Assembly (NCBI GenBank): GCA_016650365.1
Contig: JAENVV010000114.1
Coordinates: 1 to 32,305 of the forward strand
Length of the DNA: 32,305 nucleotides
Direction: 5' to 3'
Origin: Acidimicrobiia bacterium
GTDB lineage: Bacteria > Actinomycetota > Acidimicrobiia > Spongiisociales > JAENVV01
The notes beneath the pieces are model-generated. The model saw nothing but the letters and a program-made list of their open reading frames with translations, was not told the origin of the DNA and ran no database searches. Of the stretch, positions 8,724-15,635 are shown piece after piece. A program made the position numbers and the translations under genes. Position 1 is the stretch's first letter. Every line of letters begins with the position of its first letter.

Positions 8724-8752
8724 CGAAATCCCTTGTGGCGCAAGGGATTTCG
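8724..8752. terminator. Perfect hairpin inside the putative island
   Basis: An 11-bp perfect stem (CGAAATCCCTT with its complement, 8724-8734 and 8742-8752) and a 7-base loop. Its A-rich left and T-rich right ends resemble the bidirectional hairpins that follow tRNA genes in this window. No gene is clearly terminated by it. Confidence 0.45.
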
Positions 8753-8796
8753 AGCCTCATCGACTCTGGTTGCTGTGCACCAGTTTTCATCGTTTC

Positions 8797-8840
8797 GCGG
8801 ACTAAACGCGGACTAAACGCGGACTAAACGCGGACTAAAG
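8797..8840. repeat. Four tandem copies of an 11-bp repeat
   Basis: Three exact units of GCGGACTAAAC followed by a fourth ending in G, with no spacers. The related unit G[CT]GGACTA[AG][AG][CT] recurs three times at 12596-12628 and in degenerate form at 8531-8563. The 11-bp period places each copy on the same helix face, as in arrays bound by multimeric DNA-binding proteins such as integrase arm sites or excisionase sites. Confidence 0.9.
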
Positions 8841-9126
8841 CCGGTGCCGACGCGCCGATCCAGAACCGTACTTCCAGTACCTCACAATCGCACTCGTCGA
8901 ACTAACCACCGGAGAAACCGTCGACACATACGAACGTGAAATCGCCATCCCCGACGAAGGCCAGCAGATTGCTGAGCGGTGCCTCAGGGCCGGGTTCCAA
9001 AGCTCACTGCTTTTGTGCCCCCAACCGGACAGTCGAATCGTGACCCTCGAGGTCGACGGAGGCGACAGCCGGACTCTCGCCCAAAACGCCACCACCGCAA
9101 CCTATGCCCGCCCGATCTCGCAATGA
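8839..9126 (+). pseudogene. Truncated ORF of unknown function (5' end missing)
   Basis: An open frame of about 95 codons has coherent protein-like sequence (DPEPYFQYLTIALVELT..., TYEREIAIPDEGQQIAERCLRAGF...) and ends at TGA 9124. It begins directly at the last 11-bp repeat, where an in-frame TAA lies inside the repeat. No ATG or GTG start with a ribosome site is present. Its codon use looks like real coding sequence, so I read it as the 3' end of a gene cut by the repeat array. I do not recognise the family. Confidence 0.4.
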
Positions 9127-9187
9127 CCGGGAGGCTGTTCATCCAGCCGTGCGGTCGGAACGGGTGGGTGGCTTGGCTTGCGGCCTC

Positions 9188-9610
9188 CTACGATTCCCCG
9201 GGGAACCTATAGAAGAATCCGCCTGATGCCTGACGTTCGTCGTCCTCGGCAAGGACCTCGGTAAGCAGCATGTTGGCGTCGATCCCCCGTGGCATTCCGG
9301 CGTACAACGCAACCTGGGCGATAATCTCGGCGATCTGCCGCACCGTATATCCGAGGTTTCGCAACCCCTGAATGTACAGCTTGGCTTCGGGTTGGTAGCC
9401 CAACGCCACCATGGTCGCGAAGATCACCAGGGCCCGGGTCTTCAGGTCAAGCACCGGGTTGCTCATCACCGCCCCCTGGGCGGCAGCGATTGGCGCCATG
9501 GCCTCAACGGTTTCCGGCGTACGCGGGAACGGCGGCAGAAAATCAGGCCCCCAGATCTGACGAAACGTCGAAACGGCGGTTGGGTCATAGGTGATTTCAT
9601 CTTGCGACAT
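9188..9610 (-). CDS. Carboxymuconolactone decarboxylase (CMD) family protein
   Basis: About 140 residues, one CMD domain. The core LDLKTRALVIFATMVALGYQPEAKLYIQGLRNLGYTVRQIAEIIAQVALYAGMPRGIDA matches gamma-carboxymuconolactone decarboxylase-like proteins. The CxxC pair of AhpD-type peroxidases is absent, so a disulphide-reductase role is unlikely. The family contains decarboxylases and many uncharacterised small proteins. I chose ATG 9610 because AGGAGG stands 8 bases upstream; the longer in-frame reading to 9679 would run into the shared promoter region. It is divergent from the amidohydrolase at 9717, and the two may be co-regulated. The substrate is unknown. Confidence 0.8.
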   Translation of the reverse strand: MSQDEITYDPTAVSTFRQIWGPDFLPPFPRTPETVEAMAPIAAAQGAVMSNPVLDLKTRALVIFATMVALGYQPEAKLYIQGLRNLGYTVRQIAEIIAQVALYAGMPRGIDANMLLTEVLAEDDERQASGGFFYRFPGES

Positions 9611-9643
9611 GGGCGGGACCTCCTCGTTTGGTCGTGTCTTCAT

Positions 9644-9653
9644 CATACGTATG
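9644..9653. promoter_or_regulatory. 10-bp palindrome in the divergent CMD/amidohydrolase promoter
   Basis: CATACGTATG is a perfect palindrome in the 106-base gap between divergent genes. ATACGTAT-like cores occur in operators of GntR-type repressors, but no regulator gene is adjacent. It could be chance. Confidence 0.3.
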
Positions 9654-9688
9654 GCCACATCGGCGACCACCGACGACAAAGCCGGATA

Positions 9689-9705
9689 TCCTCAACAGTT
9701 GAGGA
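9689..9705. promoter_or_regulatory. 17-bp operator-like palindrome before the amidohydrolase
   Basis: TCCTCAAC-A-GTTGAGGA is a perfect inverted repeat with 8-base arms around one central base. Its right arm runs into the ribosome-binding site (GAGGAGG, 9701-9707) of the amidohydrolase at 9717. A repressor bound here would block transcription into the gene; as RNA the arms could also sequester the ribosome site. Function is inferred from position. Confidence 0.45.
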
Positions 9706-9716
9706 GGTATACGTCG

Positions 9717-10895
9717 ATGTACGACCTGGTGCTACGCGGCGGACGAGTAATCGACCCTGGCAACTCAATCGACGAGGCACTCGATATCGCGATGACTGGC
9801 GACCGGATCGCCCGGATCGCTCCGAACATCGATCCTTCCGAAGCCCGGCGATGGGTCGATGTCGGGGGGAAGCTGGTCGTTCCTGGTCTCATCGATATTC
9901 ATACCCACGTATACCACCACGGCGCCCGCAACGGCCTCGATCCGGATCTGGCCGGAGTGGAGTCCGGAGTCACGACCCTGGTCGATGCCGGTAGCGCCGG
10001 GTCGGCAACGTACGAGGGCTTCCATCATCACGTGGTGACTCGCGCCAAGACCAAGGTGTACACCAATATCCACATCGCTCGGTATGGCATTGCTCATGTC
10101 CCCGAGGCGAACACGCTTGCCGACATCGACATTGATGCAACCGTTGAGACCATTTCGCGCTACCCGGAGATCGTCGGCGTAAAAGTACGGGCGTGCGGCC
10201 CGGTAGTTGAAGACCACGGTCTGGCCCCCCTGGAAGCAGCGGCCCAAGCCGCCCGAAAGGCGGGTGTGCGGCTGATGGTCCACATTGGCGACGCCAACTT
10301 CGGCAGATCAGCCGAAATCACTCGACAGCTACTCCCGCTACTCGAGGCCGGGGATCTACTCACCCATGTCTACACAGGAGCGCCGGGCAGGGTCATAGAC
10401 GACCACGGCAAAGTCGTGCCTGAGTTGTTGGAGGCCCAAAAGCGGGGAGTCATCTTGGATCCGGCACATGGTCGGTACAACTTGAGTTTCAAGGTCGCCC
10501 GGTTGATGATCGATCAAGGAGTGATTCCATTCACGGTCAGCACCGACATCACTCGACCTGGGCGCGACATAGTCGGATCCATGACCCACACCATGGGCAG
10601 GTTCTTGGCATTGGGGTTCTCGCTCAACGACGTCGTCCAGATGAGCACCCACAACCCCGCCGATTTGCTCGGAAACGCCCACGAGATCGGCACTCTAAGC
10701 GAGGGGACAGTGGCGGATATTGCGGTACTGGAAGTCGTCGATGGCACCTGGTGGTTCCGCGACGGCGAGGGCGAATGGTTGGCTGGCAACCAGGCTCTCC
10801 GGCCGATCCTTACCTTCAAATCAGGCGACCAGATCTCCCCTGATTTCGGGCCGTTCCCTGGCGGGTGGCTCCCCGAGGTACAACGGCCCCGGTGA
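9717..10895 (+). CDS. Amidohydrolase/deacetylase-family metallohydrolase
   Basis: 392 residues of the amidohydrolase (dihydroorotase-like) superfamily. A small N-terminal beta domain (LVLRGGRVIDPGN) precedes the TIM barrel. Metal-site residues are visible: HTH in GLIDIHTHVYHHG (about 62-64), Lys in GVKVRACG (about 156, the likely carbamylated lysine), His in MVHIGD (about 189), His in LLTHVYTG (about 217) and Asp in VSTDIT (about 277). The C-terminal STHNPADLLG...GTLSEGTVADIAVLE returns to the beta domain. The pattern fits the bacterial 'amidohydrolase/deacetylase' group with no firmly assigned substrate, related to dihydroorotases and imidazolonepropionases. The ATG at 9717 has AGGAGG nine bases upstream. 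It is divergent from the CMD-like gene, inside the putative island. Confidence 0.87.
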   Translation: MYDLVLRGGRVIDPGNSIDEALDIAMTGDRIARIAPNIDPSEARRWVDVGGKLVVPGLIDIHTHVYHHGARNGLDPDLAGVESGVTTLVDAGSAGSATYEGFHHHVVTRAKTKVYTNIHIARYGIAHVPEANTLADIDIDATVETISRYPEIVGVKVRACGPVVEDHGLAPLEAAAQAARKAGVRLMVHIGDANFGRSAEITRQLLPLLEAGDLLTHVYTGAPGRVIDDHGKVVPELLEAQKRGVILDPAHGRYNLSFKVARLMIDQGVIPFTVSTDITRPGRDIVGSMTHTMGRFLALGFSLNDVVQMSTHNPADLLGNAHEIGTLSEGTVADIAVLEVVDGTWWFRDGEGEWLAGNQALRPILTFKSGDQISPDFGPFPGGWLPEVQRPR

Positions 10896-10978
10896 GGACG
10901 CCACGACGCAGGATTGGACCCATGTCGCCTCTCTTCCCCTCCCCCAATCCCTCGAAGTGTTTCACGCGGTTCCACGGA

Positions 10979-12510
10979 TCAATTGTTCCTTTTCCATTGG
11001 CCGATGGTGGTGCCGTCAGCGGCAAGGGCAATGACGGTCCCCGATGGTCTCGATGCGTCGGTCCCCTGAATGGGAAACTGTCCGTAGCCGGCGATGGGAC
11101 GTTGCCAGAGGTTGGTGCCGTCAGCGAGTTCCAAGACAACGACCGACGTTTCGAGTGGGACCGTACTCGCATGTTCGTCCCGCCCTCGCCACTGGAGCTG
11201 CCTACTTCGCCGTAGAGATACCCGGCTCCGAGCATACCGCCCCCCGATCCGGCTCCCCATTCAAAGATGCTTGACTCGAAGTAGTCCCGGTTGTTTGCGA
11301 AGATGAGTATCAGCCGGGTGCCATCGTCGATGGATCCGATGTGGATGATCGGGCCTTGTACTGATACCCGCCTCTGCCTTAGGTCGTCGATCGTCTGGAG
11401 GGTGGCTTCGGTGAACTCGGTGGAGGCGGTCGCCGCTTCGAGTTTCACTTCGGTGCCCAACGTTGACGTGTCAAATCGCGATTCGGGTCCTGGCAGCGGC
11501 TGATACATGAGCGGGTTCTGGTGGATGATCTCGGCATCTCCGAGCACGTCGTCCATATACTGTTGACTGATCGCCGCACCAATCGCCGGTGAATAACCGA
11601 CCTGAATAAAGTCTCCAACGGCGAGGATCTCGGCGGCGACCGCTTCCGGGTTGGCACCCCTCTCAAGGGTGACCATCACCCGAGGGACCCGCTCGGGGAC
11701 AAGAGGATCCGGTTCAGTCGTGACCGGCTCCGAGGTCGCCGGAATCTTTGCAGTGGTAGTGGGGGACTGTCGGGATGGGTCGGACGCGATCATAGACACG
11801 ATGTCAAGTCCGTCCAGACGCAGGGTGGAGAGGGCGACAGACTCGACACCCGACACGTCGGCAAGGAGGCTCAGCAAACGGTCTGGCTCGAGGATCCAGG
11901 CTGTGACTTGAAGATCCCAGTTGATCGCCTCGACCGCTAGCTGCTCGAACTCCTCTCGGGGCACCGAAACCAGCCCGCGAGCTACTGCCAGGACCTCGGC
12001 GGGGTCCACGAACCGTCCTTGGACTTCGGAGAGGAGACCGGACTGCTCGATCGTCAGCACCGCTGCGGTCCAGGTGTCGGTGACCGATCCGTCACGGTCG
12101 ATCAGGAACCCTGGCTGCCCCCGAACAGAAGTCTCGGTGATCGTCGCATTCGGGTAGGCGGTAGCGAGCCGCTCGGCGATCACATCGGGGTCATCCGAAA
12201 CTTCTGGGCTTCGAGGCGGAAATATGGCAATCAACAACTCAGCAGTCGGGTCATACGATCCACCAGCCGGCACGTATTCAAGCACCGTACCATCATCGAG
12301 GAAGCCACACTCGACTATCACGAGCTTGAACCCGTCAGGCACCCGCGTCGGAACCGCGAACACAGACGGCAGAGCCGCAGACCCCACATCACCGGTGATC
12401 GATGGGATATCGGCCACCGGTGGAACCGAATCGCCTACCGGACGCAACCAGGCCACCGCCGCCACCGCCACGACAACCACCAAGAATCCCGCTATCGCCT
12501 CGGCTGACAC
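10979..12510 (-). CDS. Membrane-anchored extracytoplasmic protein of unknown function, with a probable frameshift
   Basis: The N-terminus (GTG at 12510) has one hydrophobic segment at residues 5-21 (AIAGFLVVVVAVAAVAW) and then a long, mostly extracytoplasmic chain. A Pro/Thr-rich linker (SPTTTAKIPATSEPVTTEPDPLVPE) separates two regions of about 230 residues. The second begins VPRVMVTLERGANPEAVAAEI, which faintly recalls the outer domain of FtsX-like proteins; this is too weak to assign. Near 11179-11181 the frame shifts. After SSGEGG the coherent sequence continues in another frame as DEHASTVPLETSVVVLELADG... to a stop at 10979, which one extra G in the GGG run would join. In the unshifted frame the tail becomes low-complexity and runs into the amidohydrolase. 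Total length would be about 510 residues. I do not recognise the family. Confidence 0.6.
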
Positions 12511-12595
12511 TCTCGATGACCTCGTTTCCGGCCTTCGAACGGTTGCTTCCGGTGCCCCGAATTTGGCGTCCGTGAACCCAAAGCGATAACAGTTC

Positions 12596-12628
12596 GCGGA
12601 CTAAGTGTGGACTAGGTGTGGACTAAAC
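12596..12628. repeat. Three tandem copies of the 11-bp repeat
   Basis: GCGGACTAAGT, GTGGACTAGGT and GTGGACTAAAC follow one another without spacers. They sit 86-118 bases upstream of the GTG at 12510 and 72 bases beyond the 3' end of tRNA-Val. They are related to the four-copy array at 8797-8840. Confidence 0.85.
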
Positions 12629-12663
12629 CCAAAAAACACGGCCGGTGCCACTCTCCCGAATAC

Positions 12664-12696
12664 CCAGAAACCCCGCTCTGGGAGCGGGGTTTCTGG
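12664..12696 (-). terminator. Terminator after the tRNA cluster
   Basis: A 14-bp perfect stem (CCAGAAACCCCGCT with its complement) and a 5-base loop begin 3 bases after the tRNA-Val 3' end. A-rich and T-rich flanks within the stem make it look bidirectional. A slightly altered copy sits at 8600-8628. Confidence 0.8.
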
Positions 12697-12699
12697 TTG

Positions 12700-12771
12700 T
12701 GGGCCGTGCTGGATTTGAACCAGCGACCTCTTCCGTGTCAGGGAAGCGCTCTCCCCCTGAGCTAACGGCCC
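12700..12771 (-). tRNA. tRNA-Val (anticodon GAC)
   Basis: 72 bases. The acceptor stem GGGCCGT pairs with ACGGCCC, the D arm holds GCTCAGGGGGAGAGC, the anticodon stem CTTCC/GGAAG encloses loop CTGACAC (anticodon GAC), and the T arm is CTGGTTCAAATCCAG. CCA is not encoded. It is the last gene of a Gly-Cys-Val cluster read on the minus strand and the apparent integration target for the adjacent island. Confidence 0.96.
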
Positions 12772-12802
12772 TGGGGACTTACATTTCCGACCGAAGTCGG
12801 AG

Positions 12803-12873
12803 AGGCGACGCCCGGAATTGAACCGGGGTACGAGGTTTTGCAGACCTCTGCCTAACCACTCGGCCACGTCGCC
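12803..12873 (-). tRNA. tRNA-Cys (anticodon GCA)
   Basis: 71 bases. The acceptor stem is GGCGACG/CGTCGCC, the D arm GGCCGAGTGGTTAGGC, the anticodon loop CTGCAAA (GCA) and the T arm CCCCGGTTCAATTCCGGG. The discriminator base is U, as expected for tRNA-Cys. CCA is not encoded. Confidence 0.96.
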
Positions 12874-12936
12874 ATGTGGAGGCCGATGAGACCTCGTTTT
12901 CACATCGACCCTATCAATATCAGCCGGTCGACGTGG

Positions 12937-13009
12937 AGCGGAAGACGGGATTCGAACCCGCGACCTCAACCTTGGCAAGGTTGCGCTCTACCAGCTGAGC
13001 TACTTCCGC
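12937..13009 (-). tRNA. tRNA-Gly (anticodon GCC)
   Basis: 73 bases with acceptor GCGGAAG/CTTCCGC, D arm AGCTCAGCTGGTAGAGC, anticodon loop TTGCCAA (GCC) and T arm CGGGTTCGAACCCCG. The discriminator is U and CCA follows directly (12934-12936), so unlike its two neighbours this gene encodes its CCA end. It is the first gene of the cluster. Confidence 0.96.
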
Positions 13010-13076
13010 CTGTGCGCCGACATGTTAGCCCAACGGCACGACTCGTAAAGTCAGGCGCCCTCGCGACGATATCGAC

Positions 13077-13505
13077 TCAGCGGCCAGTCGAGCCGAACCC
13101 TCCGGCGGCCCGGAAAGATTCCGGAAGCTCGTCGACCTCGATCAATTCCTGGACGACGACCGGGACGACCATTAGCTGGGCAACCCGATCACCGCGGGCA
13201 ATCTCAACCGGCTCCGATCCGTGATTAACAAGCAAGACAGCCACTTCGCCCCGGTAGCCGGCATCGATCAGACCCGGACCATTGGTCACTCCCACCCCGT
13301 GTTTGGCGGCGAGGCCACTGCGCGGCACGACTAGCCCGGCGTAGCCGACCGGGATGGCCACGGCGATGCCCGTCGCCACTTTGGCACGCCCACCAGGAGC
13401 CAGAGAGGCCGGTTCTCGGGCATAAAGATCCACGCCACCATCACCCTCATGGGCGTGGCGAGGCGTTGGTAGTTCAGTATCAAGCTTTTTGAAGCTAATC
13501 TGCAT
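13077..13505 (-). CDS. dut: dUTP diphosphatase (dUTPase)
   Basis: 142 residues, the standard trimeric dUTPase length. All five motifs are present: GDGGVDLYA (motif 1), PRSGLAAKHGV (2), GLIDAGYRGEVAVLLVN (3), RGDRVAQLMVVP (4) and the C-terminal AGGFGSTGR arm (5). It hydrolyses dUTP to dUMP and pyrophosphate, which keeps uracil out of DNA and supplies dUMP for thymidylate synthesis. The ATG at 13505 leaves only about 50 bases to the divergent start at 13558, so the two promoters must overlap. No strong Shine-Dalgarno is seen before the ATG. Confidence 0.96.
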   Translation of the reverse strand: MQISFKKLDTELPTPRHAHEGDGGVDLYAREPASLAPGGRAKVATGIAVAIPVGYAGLVVPRSGLAAKHGVGVTNGPGLIDAGYRGEVAVLLVNHGSEPVEIARGDRVAQLMVVPVVVQELIEVDELPESFRAAGGFGSTGR

Positions 13506-13557
13506 GTGATAACCATTCGTGGGGCTAATCCGGGCGGATTACCCATGGAGAAGTTAC

Positions 13558-15018
13558 TTGCCGAACTTGTACTGTAATGGCTGCAAAGCCACAGTCTCGG
13601 TTACGGACGGATCATGCCCGCAGGGCCACCCCATCCGGCCCGTCGTATTCAGTTCATCCCCGGGGCGCCATCGCAGCAAGCGGTCGCTGCGCCCGGTGCA
13701 ACGCTTGGCCGTCACGACGGTCAAAGCGGTCAACACGATCAAAGCCTCCGAACCGGCCGCCGCCCTCCGCCGGTCCATGGCTCCAACCATGGCTGCCACT
13801 GAGCACCTGTCTGCACCAGGTGCGGCCATGAGGCCACATCGGCCAGCCAAACCGTCATCCCCCGTCAGACGACTACCACAGGCCGGCCACATTCCTCCGG
13901 GGCCGATGAACTTGCCGTTTGTCGAAATGTTCGGATTTGACGGCGACAACGAGGTGCTGAGCGACGAAGAATTCCTGCCTGTCATGACAGCTCACGCGCC
14001 GAGCCAGGCGATCCTGCTGGCCGAACCGGAACTGGCTGAACCGGCTCTCAAGTCAATCCGACCGACCAGACTCGGCCTGTTCGACTCCATCCCTCGCTTG
14101 AGCGAGATCGGAGCCATGACCGCCGGAGAGAATACCGGAAACCTTATCGAACGCCTCTGGCAGGCTACCGATGGACTCGATGCACTGGAAGGATCGTGGA
14201 CGTCGGTTCCGAGCAGCTTGTCTGCGAGATTCCAAAACACCGACCGGCGGTGGGGCCAAATCGCCGCCATCGCGGCCGCCATCGCGCTCATCGTATTCGT
14301 CGCCTTCAATCTTCGGACCGAAACGGCCACCAGCCCTGAAATCGGCCCAGCCCGCACAGCTATTCAGGCCGCCGCCGGCACGGTCGACGACCTGACGCTT
14401 ATCAGCGGATACCTTGCCGAGCCGAATACCCCGGCAGAATCTCTCTCGGGATCGGCCGTACTACTCGCCACCATCGATCGGGCGGCCCGTGATCTATCAA
14501 CGGCCGCCTCGGGTCTGTCATCCTGGGACGGCTACGGCGACGTCGCCTCAGTTCTATCTTCGGCTGCCGACCGCGGGAGTCTCATCGAGAGCCGACTCGG
14601 TGACGCCCTTTCCTACCGCCTCGTATCCGATACGCTGTTCCGTCTGCCGGCACTACCTGCCGAAGCGGACCGGACCCTGAGCGGTCAGATCGGCTTCGAC
14701 CTCGCCACCATGGTCAGCGACGCCGAACGAGCCCTTGAACGACTTCCCCGGGATCCTTCTCTTACGAGCCACCGGCTCGAAACCGAACAACTGGCCGCCG
14801 ACCTCCTCCCGATGATCGACCGGTACCTGGAGGCACTCCGCAGCAACGACGCCGATGTCGCCGCGGCGACCGGCAACAACATGATCGAACGGGTAGTAGC
14901 CAACCACACTGCCAGGGACACCGCCTACGACCAGTTCGATACGGAGATTGCAGAACTGGCCCTCGCCTATGAGGCAGATCTCCAAGCCGCCGGAGATCTG
15001 CTCAACCGGGCTCCCTAA
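13558..15018 (+). CDS. Zinc-ribbon, single-pass membrane protein of unknown function
   Basis: About 486 residues. I prefer TTG 13558 because GGAG lies 7 bases upstream and the reading then opens MPNLYCNGC; GTG 13519 is an alternative. The N-terminus has C6, C9, C20 and H24 (C-x2-C-x10-C-x3-H), a likely zinc ribbon. A basic, Pro/Ala-rich, probably disordered region follows to about residue 110, then an acidic cytoplasmic part. One membrane helix is near 234-251 (IAAIAAAIALIVFVAFNL). The outer C-terminal domain of about 230 residues is Ala/Leu/Asp-rich and predicted helical. I recognise no family. It is divergent from dut, and its end overlaps the nrdR end by 4 bases. Confidence 0.75.
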   Translation: MPNLYCNGCKATVSVTDGSCPQGHPIRPVVFSSSPGRHRSKRSLRPVQRLAVTTVKAVNTIKASEPAAALRRSMAPTMAATEHLSAPGAAMRPHRPAKPSSPVRRLPQAGHIPPGPMNLPFVEMFGFDGDNEVLSDEEFLPVMTAHAPSQAILLAEPELAEPALKSIRPTRLGLFDSIPRLSEIGAMTAGENTGNLIERLWQATDGLDALEGSWTSVPSSLSARFQNTDRRWGQIAAIAAAIALIVFVAFNLRTETATSPEIGPARTAIQAAAGTVDDLTLISGYLAEPNTPAESLSGSAVLLATIDRAARDLSTAASGLSSWDGYGDVASVLSSAADRGSLIESRLGDALSYRLVSDTLFRLPALPAEADRTLSGQIGFDLATMVSDAERALERLPRDPSLTSHRLETEQLAADLLPMIDRYLEALRSNDADVAAATGNNMIERVVANHTARDTAYDQFDTEIAELALAYEADLQAAGDLLNRAP

Positions 15019-15470
15019 GCGCGGTCGCTCGACTCAAGCGTGGCCATCTCCGCCTCAAAATCGCCGGCACCCTTGAAATCTTTGTAGACCGACACGAACC
15101 GTAGGTAGGCGACCTGGTCGTGACGACGCAGAGCCTCGAGAACCGCCCGGCCGATCTCATCGGAATCGACCATGGGCCCCTGACGCCGGGCGGCCACCAT
15201 GACGTCATCGACCACGGCACCGACAATCTCCTCGGAGTTGGGTCGCTCGGCCAACGCCGTCTCGAGGCCGTGCCGCAGTTTGGTGGCATCGAACCGCTGC
15301 AAGGACCCGTTGCGTTTACGAACCATGAGTACCGACTCGGTGCGCTCATAGGTCGTGAACCGGTTCTCGCAGGAGTCACAACCACGCCGCCGGCGCACCG
15401 ACGAGCCGTTCTCGGCTGGGCGCGAGTCAATGACCCTCGTGTCGGCCGATGCACAGAATGGACATTGCAT
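15015..15470 (-). CDS. nrdR: Transcriptional repressor NrdR
   Basis: 151 residues, the standard NrdR size. The N-terminal zinc ribbon has C3, C6, C31 and C34 (CPFC ... CDSC) with the family signature RRRRGCDSCENRFTTYER. An ATP-cone domain follows (VRKRNGSLQRFDATKLRHGL to about residue 140) and senses dATP/ATP. NrdR represses ribonucleotide reductase genes when dATP is high. I chose ATG 15470 because MQCPFC is the invariant start; the in-frame extension to 15521 is not conserved. Its position downstream of the LysM gene and divergent lexA matches mycobacterial gene order. Confidence 0.95.
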   Translation of the reverse strand: MQCPFCASADTRVIDSRPAENGSSVRRRRGCDSCENRFTTYERTESVLMVRKRNGSLQRFDATKLRHGLETALAERPNSEEIVGAVVDDVMVAARRQGPMVDSDEIGRAVLEALRRHDQVAYLRFVSVYKDFKGAGDFEAEMATLESSDRA

Positions 15471-15542
15471 CGGGCCAGGATACCGCCGGGAACCGTTGCG
15501 AGACCAACCCGACCATTGCATCGTCTACTTAACGAGGTGGGC

Positions 15543-15581
15543 CGATGCTGGTAGACGCCCCTTATGCGTCTACCCACATCG
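15543..15581. promoter_or_regulatory. Strong inverted repeat between the LysM gene and nrdR
   Basis: Two 16-base arms (15543-15558 and 15566-15581) pair with two mismatches around a 7-base loop; the inner 8 bp (GTAGACGC/GCGTCTAC) are perfect. It could end the LysM transcript or be an operator for nrdR. It does not look like an NrdR box and has no T-tract. Confidence 0.45.
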
Positions 15582-15635
15582 ACCCGCCCGGCCCCTGTTT
15601 ACCCGCCGCAGAGCGGGTTACTCCGTCCCCGTTTG

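Larger units (their letters stand above)
8488..12746. mobile_element. Putative tRNA-Val-associated genomic island, no integrase found
   Basis: An interval of about 4.07 kb lies between two direct copies of a 193-bp sequence that includes the 3' half of tRNA-Val. The intact tRNA is at the right end and a displaced 3' half is at the left, the arrangement left by site-specific insertion into a tRNA gene. The inside holds a truncated ORF, a CMD-like gene, an amidohydrolase, a membrane-anchored protein and 11-bp tandem repeats. No integrase, excisionase or replication gene is visible, so the element would be a defective remnant. A segmental duplication without an integrase could produce the same picture. 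Confidence 0.4.
12554..12746. repeat. Right copy of the 193-bp direct repeat (candidate att site)
   Basis: The partner of 8488-8680. It overlaps the 3' half of the intact tRNA-Val, its terminator, and about 110 bases reaching toward the membrane-anchored protein gene. It contains three well-conserved 11-bp units that are degenerate in the other copy. Similarity ends at 12746, in the tRNA anticodon stem. Confidence 0.85.

Noticed and set aside
8368-8790. Open frame across the tRNA-Val fragment
   Set aside because: It contains EVAGSNPARPT, the standard false peptide from a tRNA 3' half; it has no independent support.
8797-8840. CRISPR-like repeat array
   Set aside because: Units are 11 bp with no spacers and no cas genes are nearby, so it is a simple tandem repeat.
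10816-11178. C-terminal extension of the membrane-anchored protein beyond the frameshift
   Set aside because: Sequence becomes low-complexity and overlaps the amidohydrolase on the other strand, while another frame continues coherently to 10979.
8681-12553. Integrase or transposase within the island
   Set aside because: No tyrosine or serine recombinase motif and no transposase DDE pattern is visible in any plausible gene of the interval.
12601-12978. Open frame reading through the tRNA cluster
   Set aside because: Its peptide (GDVAEWLGRGL, GESASLTRKRSLVQIQHGP) is the well-known false translation of tRNA genes on the same strand.
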